Part shown: positions 55,156 through 63,878 of the stretch, in pieces | Layout: every line of letters begins with the position of its first letter | Numbering within the stretch: the stretch's first letter is position 1 | DNA from: Alphaproteobacteria bacterium | Lineage (GTDB): Bacteria; Pseudomonadota; Alphaproteobacteria; Rickettsiales; JABSSG01 | Direction: 5' to 3' | Assembly: GCA_030426905.1 (NCBI GenBank) | Contig: JAUHXQ010000001.1 | Location: forward strand, 124,001 to 188,000 | Length of the DNA: 64,000 nt | Notes under the pieces: model-generated | The model's database searches: none | Told to the model about the DNA's origin: nothing | Seen by the model: the letters and a program-made list of their open reading frames with translations, nothing else | Translations under genes and position numbers: made by a program

Positions 55156-55548
55156 ATGTTCTTTTCTATACTTAATTACTTAAAAAAATTTTTATACGGA
55201 TTTTTCCATCATCTTGGTTCTTTCGTTTTATGGGCTTACAATGTTATTGTTCCAAAATCAGCTAAGGACGCTCTAACAAAATTGGTTGGTAAGTTAACAG
55301 GAGCAAAGTTTACAGATTATGTAATGACAATATTTGGTTTTCTCAAACACTGGTATTTTTTGTTGGCTATTTTTTCTGTAGTGGTAGTATGGCGTTTGTA
55401 TAAAGCCTTAGAAAATGCTGGTGTTATAGCAAAATTTGAAAATATTGTTATGAATACTTTAAATTCAGTATCATATATCTCTGAAGTATGTTTTCCCATG
55501 ATATTAAATATTAGCGATTTAATCCAGTGTATACAGACATCCCCTTGA
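55156..55548 (+). CDS. Unknown small membrane protein after ccmB
   Basis: A 130-residue protein I do not recognise. A hydrophobic helix is at about 68-86 (WYFLLAIFSVVVVWRLY), with a less hydrophobic N-terminal stretch and a second possible helix near 105-120. The N-terminal 35 residues are aromatic and basic (FLYGFFHHLGSFVLWAYNV). It begins 8 bp after ccmB, so it is probably co-transcribed, which raises the question of whether it stands in for a missing small Ccm subunit such as CcmD. CcmD is normally only 40-70 residues, so this stays speculative. Confidence 0.7.
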   Translation: MFFSILNYLKKFLYGFFHHLGSFVLWAYNVIVPKSAKDALTKLVGKLTGAKFTDYVMTIFGFLKHWYFLLAIFSVVVVWRLYKALENAGVIAKFENIVMNTLNSVSYISEVCFPMILNISDLIQCIQTSP

Positions 55549-55553
55549 GGCTT

Positions 55554-57134
55554 TTATGGAGATGAAGAATTTTGTAACCCATACAAGTCAGAAATTTTAC
55601 CTTGAGGTCTAATTTGGATTTTTTGCGAGTTAGCAATCCCATATTTTGATTCTACAGACTCCTTGTCATAAGCTATAACGGGCTTTGCTGATATAGATGC
55701 AGTTTTTAATTTTTTTATTATATAATTAATACGTTTCCATACAATAGAGTCTTGGTTATGCTCGGCAACTTGCTCATGTTTGTCGGCAAAACCTACTACC
55801 TCTACATCATATGTTTCCCATCTCTTTAGCATCCATTCTATAATTTGTAATTTTCTCTCTTCCTGCTGTGTTAAGTTAATTTGGTCAACCATAAAATAAA
55901 GAGATGGAATTTGAATAACATGAGGGTATATTTTTATTTTCCAACCAGGAAATTTATAGGCAATATTTTGCTCATTTTCATATAAAAATATTACATCAAG
56001 ATTTTTAGAATGAGCAGGGTAAATATAGACAATTTTTGTAATATGATTTATACTAATATTGTGTACAGGGAATAGGATTTCATCCTGTAACTTAGATTCC
56101 ATTTGTTTTTCTGAAAGGGGATATTGCGTTGCTTCTGGATGCAATCCTTGCTCGTATATAACTTGTTCTAATCTTAGGGTAATTTTTTGTTTTATTTTTT
56201 GTCCTAAACTATGTAATATTTCATCTCTTGCTACATTGTTATACGCATCAGTAAATACTACCGCTCTAATATTAATTCCTTTATCATTAGTAAATAGCAC
56301 TCGAATAAAATTTAGATCTTTATTTTTTATAAAATACTTGTTTATTGTAGACTGAATTATATTACGATCTTGAGTTTGTGAGGCAATTTTGTTTAAAGTA
56401 ATCCCTAAGGGAATAGAGAGTGTGATAAAAATTGCTAGAGTCATAAAAACCTGCCAGAATGTTTGTGCAGTACTATTATGAAATCCAAACCCATACCATT
56501 TTGCCAAAATAGTAGTAGAAACAGCTATGGCAAGTAAATTAGTAATGAACAAAAAAGCAGCTCCTTCTGCAATGTTAAAATCGCCTATCGCAATTCCAAA
56601 GCCAACAACAGATAAAGGTGGCAAAATTGAAGTTGCTAAAGCTACTCCTATTATTTCCTCTCCTTTTCTAGTGATGATAGTATAAACTCCAGCTAAACCA
56701 GAGAAAATTGCTATTAGTAAATCGTATAAGCTAGGATTAGTACGAGACATGATTTGATCTGTAATTTGGTGAATTGGTGATATTTTAGTTAATATAGCGG
56801 ATACAGATATTGCGATTAATAAACCACAAATTATTGCCTTTACGCTTATCTTTAACTGATTATAATCGACCGTACAAAGTGAAAAACCAAATAGCATAAT
56901 AGGGCTCATTAATGGTGAAATAAGCATTGCACCAATTACTATAACTGCTGAATTTATAATCAAACCAATAGTAGCAATACCTGTAGATACCATCATCATA
57001 AATATGTATCTAGTTGTCAGTCTCCCTTGATATTTGATTGTAGATACTACTCTATCGTGATATACATCGTTCATGAAGTATTGCTTTCTAAAGCTGTCAG
57101 ATCTTCGTAGAAATTTTTTTATTAACTTGAACAT
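55554..57134 (-). CDS. DUF389 family membrane protein
   Basis: A 526-residue inner membrane protein of the DUF389 (TIGR00341-like) group. Its core has about six helices. The family signature NSAVIVIGAMLISPLMSPIM is at about 62-81, followed by GVALATSILPPLSVVGFGIA. The region after residue ~240 is soluble and periplasmic or cytoplasmic; its later part (about 420-505) resembles an OmpA-like or BON-like extension. WMLKRWETYDVEVVGFADKH carries the VVGFAD string typical of OmpA-C peptidoglycan domains. The function is unknown. It converges with the small membrane gene and diverges from the MATE gene. Confidence 0.82.
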   Translation of the reverse strand: MFKLIKKFLRRSDSFRKQYFMNDVYHDRVVSTIKYQGRLTTRYIFMMMVSTGIATIGLIINSAVIVIGAMLISPLMSPIMLFGFSLCTVDYNQLKISVKAIICGLLIAISVSAILTKISPIHQITDQIMSRTNPSLYDLLIAIFSGLAGVYTIITRKGEEIIGVALATSILPPLSVVGFGIAIGDFNIAEGAAFLFITNLLAIAVSTTILAKWYGFGFHNSTAQTFWQVFMTLAIFITLSIPLGITLNKIASQTQDRNIIQSTINKYFIKNKDLNFIRVLFTNDKGINIRAVVFTDAYNNVARDEILHSLGQKIKQKITLRLEQVIYEQGLHPEATQYPLSEKQMESKLQDEILFPVHNISINHITKIVYIYPAHSKNLDVIFLYENEQNIAYKFPGWKIKIYPHVIQIPSLYFMVDQINLTQQEERKLQIIEWMLKRWETYDVEVVGFADKHEQVAEHNQDSIVWKRINYIIKKLKTASISAKPVIAYDKESVESKYGIANSQKIQIRPQGKISDLYGLQNSSSP

Positions 57135-57227
57135 AATACGATAGTAGTGCTATACCTAAATCCTATTTATACTTTACATAATAATTCTTAAAAATTACTT
57201 AAAGATCGATTGAGTATAGGTAATTGG

Positions 57228-58580
57228 ATGTTTCTAGAGTCAAAATATAAAATTGCTAGTGTAAGACAGCTGCTCAGTATCTCTTTTCCTTTGATGATGA
57301 CTGTTTTTTCTACTACTTTAATGCTGCTTTGTGATCGGTTGATACTTTCTCGTTATTCATTGGAAGCAATGAATATAGCCACAGTAGTAGGCAATATTTA
57401 TGCTGCTATTCAATTTGTAGGCGTAAAAATTGCCTATATTTCTGAGGTATTTGTGGGGCAGTATAACGGAGCAAAAAAATACCATAAAGTCGCATTGCCT
57501 GTCTGGCAAATGTTATGGTTTTCTATAGCATTATTTGTATTCACAGTACCAATCGCATTATATACAGGTAAAAGTATTTTACCTCGACAATTTTGGGAAG
57601 AAGGTATTGGCTTTTATAAGCTATTAATTGCTACTGCTCCTTTTTTGGCAATGACAGCAGCTTTAGCCTCTTTTTATGTTGGTAGAGGTCAAATGCGTAT
57701 AGTAACTTTTACTGTTATTATAGCAAATATAATAAATATCGTTTTGGATTGGATATTTGTTTTAGGAGTTGAGGGATTTATAAAACCTATGGGTATTAAT
57801 GGAGCTGCATATGCAACAATCATATCAAATTTAGTGCAGGTGATAATCTTACTATTTGCTTTTTTAAAAAAGAGTAATGATGATGTATATAATACTCGTC
57901 ATATTATTTTTGATAAAAAATTATTTATAAAATGCCTAAGGCTAGGTACTCCTAGTGCTGTGGGTATAGCTCTAGATATAAGTGCTTGGTCTGTAATGCT
58001 TCTAGTTCTTGCTCATTTAAAAACTGAATTTCTTACTGTGCACACTATAGCTTTGACTATATTTCTTTTTTTTAATTTTTTTATCGATGGACTACAAAAA
58101 GGAATAACAGCAATTGCTTCAAATATAATAGGAATAAAAAAATTAAAATATCTAAATAAACTAATGAATTCTTCTTTATTACTGTATAGTAGCATTATAA
58201 TATTTCTATTTTTTCCTTTGATACTGTTTTCTAACCATACAGTAAGTTTATTTATAAAAGATAGTAGCAATTTTGATTACATTATTGCTGAATCGGAAAA
58301 TGCTCTAAAATATGTATGGGTATTTTTTATAGTAGATGGATTATTTTGGAGCTATACGGGAGTTTTGACAGCAGCAGGAGATACAAAGTTTTTAATGATA
58401 GTGTATGCTGCTAGTATTTTTTGTCTATTATTAATACCAGTATATGTTATGGCGCAATATTTTGATGTTACACCTTCTTCATTGTGGTTTATAATTTCTA
58501 TATATAAAATTATTCCAACGTTATTATTTATTAATAGATATAGTAATGGTAGGTGGAAAACTATTAATATAGAAGATTGA
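57228..58580 (+). CDS. MATE family efflux transporter
   Basis: A 450-residue sodium- or proton-driven exporter with twelve hydrophobic helices in two related halves. VRQLLSISFPLMMTVFSTTLM is the first helix, followed by DRLILSRYS and the FVGVKIAYISEVFVGQ segment, all in keeping with MatE domains. The second half opens with IKCLRLGTPSAVGIALDI. The ATG at 57228 is preferred over a TTG at 57210 because an AGG sequence lies seven bases upstream. The substrate cannot be told. It is a single plus-strand gene with an MFS gene 74 bp downstream. Confidence 0.9.
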   Translation: MFLESKYKIASVRQLLSISFPLMMTVFSTTLMLLCDRLILSRYSLEAMNIATVVGNIYAAIQFVGVKIAYISEVFVGQYNGAKKYHKVALPVWQMLWFSIALFVFTVPIALYTGKSILPRQFWEEGIGFYKLLIATAPFLAMTAALASFYVGRGQMRIVTFTVIIANIINIVLDWIFVLGVEGFIKPMGINGAAYATIISNLVQVIILLFAFLKKSNDDVYNTRHIIFDKKLFIKCLRLGTPSAVGIALDISAWSVMLLVLAHLKTEFLTVHTIALTIFLFFNFFIDGLQKGITAIASNIIGIKKLKYLNKLMNSSLLLYSSIIIFLFFPLILFSNHTVSLFIKDSSNFDYIIAESENALKYVWVFFIVDGLFWSYTGVLTAAGDTKFLMIVYAASIFCLLLIPVYVMAQYFDVTPSSLWFIISIYKIIPTLLFINRYSNGRWKTINIED

Positions 58581-58654
58581 CAAGTTTTATGTATGCGGTA
58601 ATACTTAGTTTAAGCAGTTAATAACTTTATATTTTCACTAATTAAAAAGAATTT

Positions 58655-59926
58655 ATGGCTTTTTTTAAAATCACTTTGCCTGCTGTTATTCCATTATTTA
58701 GCACTGCTTTTCTCATGCTAGGTAATGGTTTATACAATACTCTAATTCCTCTAAGGCTTAAAGCAGAAGGGGATCTAGATGTTGTTATAGGTATTATCAC
58801 GTCAGTCTTTTATTTGGGAATGTTCATAGGTTCGTTTAACTTATCAACTGTTATCACTAGAATAGGACATATAAGAGCTTTTGCTGCTTTTGCTGCGGTT
58901 TTAGCAATTTCTACTATTATTACTGGAATGAAACAGAATGTTTCGTTGTGGATGGTAACTAGATTTATAGGAGGATATAGTTTAGCAGGTCTTTATATTA
59001 CCATTGAAAGCTGGATGCTTAATATGAGTACAAATAAAACTAGGGGAAAATATTTGGCATTATATATGATAATACTATATGGGGGACAAGCTGGCGGGCA
59101 GTTATTTCTGAATGTTTCAGAGTATAGCACCATTATGCCTTTTTGTATTGCCACTATTTTAACAATGACTGCAATAGTACCAATTTCTATTATGATAAGC
59201 AGCGCTCCTCAAATAGAGGAACCTCAGGCGCTAAACTTTAAAGAATTATATAGAATATCACCAACAGGAGTAATAGGATGCGTATTGTCTGGTGTATTAC
59301 TTGCTTCTATATACGGTCTTTTACCTGTATATTTTAGGAACATGGGGTTTAATATAAATGATGTAGCGATACTTATGTCTCTTACTATTTTTGGAGGAGT
59401 AATACTGCAATACCCATTTGGGCATTTATCAGACATAATTGATCGTAGGTTAGTGCTAATAGGTCTTTGTGTAGTTTCTTTTGTGTCTTGTATTTTTATG
59501 ATACTGTTCATGCAGTTTTTTGAACGCCAGTTAATGATTTTTGGTGTAATTACATTTATTTTTGGAGGGCTGCTTTTTTCAATGTATCCTATATCAATGA
59601 CTCATGCTTGTGATTATGTGAAGCCAAATCATATAGTTGAGGCAACTCAAGGAATGCTACTTGCGTATGGTATAGGGTCAGTAATTGGTCCGACAACAAT
59701 TGCATATTTTATGAAATCATTTAAGAATCAGGGATTATTCGTATCTTTTGCTTGTGTGGTGTCATGCTTTGCTGTTTATTCTATAATTAGAGTGATCAAA
59801 AGTAAAAAAGCAATAGAAGCTACGCCTCAAACTATGGTTTATGATACTCCAACCAGTCCAGTATCTGCAGAGCTTAATCCAAGATCTAGAGAAAGTAAAT
59901 CTCAAGAGTCAATTAATACAAATTGA
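58655..59926 (+). CDS. Major facilitator superfamily transporter
   Basis: A 423-residue permease with twelve predicted helices. The first (VIPLFSTAFLMLGNGLYNTL) and the TM2-TM3 region with GSFNLSTVITRIGHIRAFA match the YcaD/YfkF-like branch of MFS. RFIGGYSLAGLYITIESWML is a typical TM4-TM5 segment, and GHLSDIIDRRLVLIG is the second-half loop motif. The last ~40 residues are hydrophilic and Ser/Thr/Pro-rich. It converges with nth (2-bp gap). The substrate is unknown; an exporter of small molecules or a host-metabolite importer are both possible. Confidence 0.88.
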   Translation: MAFFKITLPAVIPLFSTAFLMLGNGLYNTLIPLRLKAEGDLDVVIGIITSVFYLGMFIGSFNLSTVITRIGHIRAFAAFAAVLAISTIITGMKQNVSLWMVTRFIGGYSLAGLYITIESWMLNMSTNKTRGKYLALYMIILYGGQAGGQLFLNVSEYSTIMPFCIATILTMTAIVPISIMISSAPQIEEPQALNFKELYRISPTGVIGCVLSGVLLASIYGLLPVYFRNMGFNINDVAILMSLTIFGGVILQYPFGHLSDIIDRRLVLIGLCVVSFVSCIFMILFMQFFERQLMIFGVITFIFGGLLFSMYPISMTHACDYVKPNHIVEATQGMLLAYGIGSVIGPTTIAYFMKSFKNQGLFVSFACVVSCFAVYSIIRVIKSKKAIEATPQTMVYDTPTSPVSAELNPRSRESKSQESINTN

Positions 59927-59928
59927 TA

Positions 59929-60576
59929 TTAGGGAATATTTTTTTTCCGATGATTTTGAAAGTAATCACATAAATCAGATATAAAACACTTATTACAAAG
60001 GGGAGATCTTGCTTTGCATATGTATCTTCCGTGTAATACTAGCCAATGATGTGCGTGTTTTTTCCATGGTGTGGGAATTATCTGATTCAAATCTCTTTCT
60101 ACAGAAGCTGTACTCTTTTTATTACTTATTCCTATACGTGTTGAGGTCCTCAAAACGTGTGTATCTACAGCTATCTCAGGCTGATTGAACGCAGTATTTA
60201 ATATAACTCTGGCTGTTTTTGTTCCTATTCCAGGTAAATGTATCAAATCTTCTAATGTACTTGGAATTTGTGAATTATAGTTTTCTATTAGAATTTTACT
60301 AGTATTTATAATATTCTTACTTTTTGTATTACAGAGACCTATAGTTTTTATATGTTTTCTTAACTTATCTTCTCCTAGTTTTACCATATCTTCTGGTGTT
60401 TGTATTAGTTTAAACAATATTTTTGTTGCTTTATTTACTCCTATATCGGTTGTTTGTGCAGAAAGCATTACTGCTACCAGTAAAGTGTAGTGGTTTGTGT
60501 AGTTCAGTTCTGTTTTTGGAGTGGGATTTTGTTTAGAAAATCTTTGAAATATTTGATCAATAACGGTTTTGTCCAT
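59929..60576 (-). CDS. nth: Endonuclease III
   Basis: DNA glycosylase/AP lyase for oxidised pyrimidines. The helix-hairpin-helix LPGIGTKTARVIL carries the catalytic lysine, and the catalytic aspartate is in AVDTHVLRTS. The [4Fe-4S] loop has the C-x6-C-x2-C-x5-C spacing in CKARSPLCNKCFISDLC. The 215 residues match Nth. It converges with the MFS gene and diverges from holB with a 38-bp gap. With xth it forms the base-excision pair in this window. Confidence 0.97.
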   Translation of the reverse strand: MDKTVIDQIFQRFSKQNPTPKTELNYTNHYTLLVAVMLSAQTTDIGVNKATKILFKLIQTPEDMVKLGEDKLRKHIKTIGLCNTKSKNIINTSKILIENYNSQIPSTLEDLIHLPGIGTKTARVILNTAFNQPEIAVDTHVLRTSTRIGISNKKSTASVERDLNQIIPTPWKKHAHHWLVLHGRYICKARSPLCNKCFISDLCDYFQNHRKKNIP

Positions 60577-60614
60577 ATACTAGCCTATTAAATAATAACT
60601 AATTAAAGTCTATA

Positions 60615-61559
60615 ATGCTTTATACAATATGCAGTTTAGAGGAGACTGTACAAGATTTACAAGATATTTTCCAAAATAAGTTCACTTCAAATGCTTTCTT
60701 ATTATCTGGGGCCAAAGGTTTGGGCAAGGCGATAATAGTTGATAATCTTGTTAAGTCAATCTTGAGAACTTCTCATCACTATAATCAAGATTTATTATGG
60801 ATTGATACAATACAAAAAGATATTTCTGTACAAGATATTAAAAATATTGAAGAATTTTCGTCTAAGACTGCCTTTGGTCGATATAAAATAATAGTAGTTA
60901 ATATTATTGACGATCTTAATTCTTTTTCTTCTAATGCACTACTCAAAATATTAGAAGAATTATCTGATAATTGTTACGTTATGCTTATATCGAATAACAT
61001 TTCTTTTGTAGCAAAAACTATCAGGTCTAGGTGTGTTAATATAAGATTTGCGCAACCAAGCTATGCTATATCATATCTATTAGTGCAAAAGAGATTTCCT
61101 AATGAAAATCAGCATAATATCTCTCTCTGCTTAGATTTTGCTGACAACTCTCCTATTGTTGCATCTTACTTACTAGAAAATCGAGCTATTATGTTGTACC
61201 AACAAATTATGACAGTAATGAAGTCACTTAGATACAATATAGAGTCTTTATATGAATTTATAGATAATAACTTCAGTACTGGTAATACTGCAAAACAGTG
61301 GAAAGTTTTCAAAATCTTGATAATATATTTTTTAAAACAATTTGTAACTTATTCTTCTAATAAAACTATCAAAATAGATAATGTACAATTGAAAATTACT
61401 GAACAAGAATTATTTACACAGACTCATATGATAAAAAATATTGAGACAAAATTAGAGTTATTTGAGCAAATTAATAAATTGCTTTACTACGCAGACTATT
61501 CTAATTTAAGCTTAGTTAATACAATATTATTAATCTTTTATAAATTAGCTTTTAAATGA
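60615..61559 (+). CDS. holB: DNA polymerase III delta-prime subunit
   Basis: Part of the clamp loader. The 314 residues carry a P-loop-like SGAKGLGKAIIVDNL at about 29-43, a sensor-type SNALLKILEEL, and a LISNNISFVAKTIRSRC block typical of delta-prime, where the usual SRC arginine motif is seen as RSRC. The zinc-finger cysteines of other clamp-loader subunits are absent. The C-terminal half is helical and weakly conserved. It overlaps metG by 4 bp. The holB-metG-tatD order is a common bacterial cluster, which strengthens the call. Confidence 0.9.
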   Translation: MLYTICSLEETVQDLQDIFQNKFTSNAFLLSGAKGLGKAIIVDNLVKSILRTSHHYNQDLLWIDTIQKDISVQDIKNIEEFSSKTAFGRYKIIVVNIIDDLNSFSSNALLKILEELSDNCYVMLISNNISFVAKTIRSRCVNIRFAQPSYAISYLLVQKRFPNENQHNISLCLDFADNSPIVASYLLENRAIMLYQQIMTVMKSLRYNIESLYEFIDNNFSTGNTAKQWKVFKILIIYFLKQFVTYSSNKTIKIDNVQLKITEQELFTQTHMIKNIETKLELFEQINKLLYYADYSNLSLVNTILLIFYKLAFK

Positions 61560-63088
61560 GTAGCGCAATATATATAACAACTCCGATTTATTATGTAAAT
61601 GCTAATCCTCACATAGGAACTGCATACACTACTTTGCTGGGTGATGTAATTGCAAGATTTAAAAGGCTTGAAGGATATAAAGTAAAATTTGTAACAGGGA
61701 CAGACGAGCATGGGCAAAAAATTGCAGATGTTGCAAACCGGTTAGATATTACTCCTCAAAAATTTGTTGATGAAATGTCTGAGAAATTTCGAAGCCTTTT
61801 CCAAATAATGAATATTAATAATGACGATTTTATTCGAACTACAGAAAAGCGTCATAAAAAAGGCGTAGTATCGTTATGGAAGAATTTATATGAAAAAGGC
61901 GATATTTACTTAGGTAAATACTCAGGTTGGTACTCAATTCGAGATGAATCATTTTATTCAGAAAAAGAGCTTATTAATGGAAAAGCACCTACAGGGGCTG
62001 AGGTAACTTGGATTTCAGAAGAAAGTTATTTTTTTAAGCTTTCTAAATGGCAGGATAAGCTATTAGAATTTTATGACAAAAATCCTAATTTTGTAGTACC
62101 TAAAAGCCGTTTTACGGAAATAAAAAAATTTGTTGCATCGGGTTTGCGTGACTTATCAATTTCGCGTACTAGTTTTGATTGGGGAATTCCTGTACCTGGT
62201 GACAGTAAGCATGTAATGTATGTATGGCTTGATGCTCTATCTAATTATTTAACCGTTTTAGGATATCCAGATAACAAGCATGAATTATCTGAATTTTGGC
62301 CTGCTATACACTTAGTAGGGAAGGATATTACTAAGTTTCACGCAATATATTGGCCAGCATTTCTAATGTCTTTAGGATTGGAAATGCCAAAGCAAATAGT
62401 TAGTCATGGGTGGTGGTTAAATGAAGGAGAAAAGATATCTAAGTCTCTTGGTAATGTTATAGATCCTAGGGATTTAATAAGCCAATATGGACTTGACCAA
62501 ACAAGGTATTACTTATTAAGAGATATTTCATTTGGTAACGACGGTAATTTTACTTACCAATCCTTTGTAAGTCGTGCTAATAGTGAATTAGCTAATAAGT
62601 TGGGGAACTTGGTGCAACGTAGTTTGTCGATGGTTTATAAAAATTGTGACGGTAATGTTCCTTTATTTCTTAAGCAACAACTGGAACATTTATATGCTGA
62701 AGAAGATATTTTGCAAAATGCTATGAAATTATTGGGTAAAATAAAAGTGTTATTCAAAAATTATGAGTTTAATAAAGTACTCGAAGTAATTTTTGATTTT
62801 ATCGATTCAATTAATGCGTATATTGCTAAACATGCTCCTTGGGAGTTGTATAAAAAAGATTTTCAGAAAATGCAAAAAATTTTATTTGTATCTCTAGAAG
62901 CTATCAGATATGCATTATTGCTATTAATTCCATTTATTCCTGATTCAGCACATAAGCTTTTAGATCAGATAGGAGTTCCCACTAATTATAGAAATTTCAA
63001 TTGTTTATCAAAGGAATTTGCTTTAAAATCACAAAAAAAAATAGAAAAGCCTGTCGCTGTTTTCCAAAAAATAGAATTAGAGGTATAG
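61556..63088 (+). CDS. metG: Methionyl-tRNA synthetase
   Basis: Charges initiator and elongator tRNA-Met. The class I HIGH-like motif is in TPIYYVNANPHIGTAYTTLL and the KMSKS-like motif in NEGEKISKSLGN. GTDEHGQKIADVA and WLDALSNYL are other signatures. The CxxC zinc residues of the E. coli type are replaced around GWYSIRDESFYSEKE, which is the zinc-free form common in alphaproteobacteria. There is no C-terminal tRNA-binding domain; the 510 residues fit this form. It starts inside the last 4 bp of holB and is followed 1 bp later by tatD. Confidence 0.97.
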   Translation: MSSAIYITTPIYYVNANPHIGTAYTTLLGDVIARFKRLEGYKVKFVTGTDEHGQKIADVANRLDITPQKFVDEMSEKFRSLFQIMNINNDDFIRTTEKRHKKGVVSLWKNLYEKGDIYLGKYSGWYSIRDESFYSEKELINGKAPTGAEVTWISEESYFFKLSKWQDKLLEFYDKNPNFVVPKSRFTEIKKFVASGLRDLSISRTSFDWGIPVPGDSKHVMYVWLDALSNYLTVLGYPDNKHELSEFWPAIHLVGKDITKFHAIYWPAFLMSLGLEMPKQIVSHGWWLNEGEKISKSLGNVIDPRDLISQYGLDQTRYYLLRDISFGNDGNFTYQSFVSRANSELANKLGNLVQRSLSMVYKNCDGNVPLFLKQQLEHLYAEEDILQNAMKLLGKIKVLFKNYEFNKVLEVIFDFIDSINAYIAKHAPWELYKKDFQKMQKILFVSLEAIRYALLLLIPFIPDSAHKLLDQIGVPTNYRNFNCLSKEFALKSQKKIEKPVAVFQKIELEV

Positions 63089-63089
63089 C

Positions 63090-63878
63090 ATGTTTATAGT
63101 AGATTCCCACTGTCATCTTAATTTTAATTCCTTACAGGCACAGTTGCCAGAAATTATAAAGCATGCTGATGTAGAAAATGTTAAGTTAATGCAAACTATT
63201 TGTACAAAAATTTCTGAGTTTAGTGTTATTCAAGATATTGTAGAAAAAAACCATAATGTGTTTTGTTCTATTGGAGTGCATCCCAATGAGGTTGAAAACG
63301 AAGGAATTGTGGATACTGAAACTTTAAAAAATTTTACAAAACATCCAAAAGTTATCGGAATAGGTGAGACAGGCCTTGATTACTATCGAGAAAATTTTCA
63401 GCGTCAGTTACAGCATGATTCTTTTATCAATCATATAAATGTTTCACGTGAAACATCTCTACCAATTATTATTCATAATAGAAGCTCTGATAACGATATG
63501 ATAAAAATTCTAAATAATGAAATGCTAAAAGGATCTTTTAAGGGATTAATACATAGTTTTAGTTCTTCAAAAGAATTGGCTTATAAAGCGCTTGATTTAG
63601 GTTTGTACATTTCTATTTCTGGCATTATAACATTTAAAAATGCACAAAATCTTAGAGATATTGTAAAAAATTTACCTCTAGATAAGCTATTAGTAGAAAC
63701 AGATTCTCCCTATTTGGCTCCAGAACCTATGCGTGGGAAAACAAATGAACCTGCATTTACAATATATGTTGTGAGATGTTTAGCAGAGTTATTTAATAAA
63801 AAAATAGAGGAAATAGCAAGAACTACTACACTAAATTTCTTTAGTTTGTTTGATAAAGCTTCTGTATATCATGAATAA
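63090..63878 (+). CDS. tatD: TatD family metal-dependent hydrolase, carrying a parS site
   Basis: Probable 3'-5' DNase or nuclease of the TatD/YcfH group. The metal-binding residues are in VDSHCHLNF, GIGETGLDYYRENF, IIHNR and VETDSPYLAPEP, followed by MRGKTNEPAF. The TIM-barrel length of 262 residues is normal. It follows metG by a single base and its last 8 bp overlap folK. A perfect ParB palindrome lies over about codons 117-122 (NVSRET). Many TatD proteins have no such peptide here, so the DNA site probably constrains the sequence. Confidence 0.94.
   Translation: MFIVDSHCHLNFNSLQAQLPEIIKHADVENVKLMQTICTKISEFSVIQDIVEKNHNVFCSIGVHPNEVENEGIVDTETLKNFTKHPKVIGIGETGLDYYRENFQRQLQHDSFINHINVSRETSLPIIIHNRSSDNDMIKILNNEMLKGSFKGLIHSFSSSKELAYKALDLGLYISISGIITFKNAQNLRDIVKNLPLDKLLVETDSPYLAPEPMRGKTNEPAFTIYVVRCLAELFNKKIEEIARTTTLNFFSLFDKASVYHE
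63440..63455. promoter_or_regulatory. Second perfect parS site, inside tatD
   Basis: TGTTTCACGTGAAACA, identical to the site at 48578. It lies about 15 kb further from the proposed origin and 13 kb from parB. Both sites are read in the same frame as VSRET in their host genes. Confidence 0.92.
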
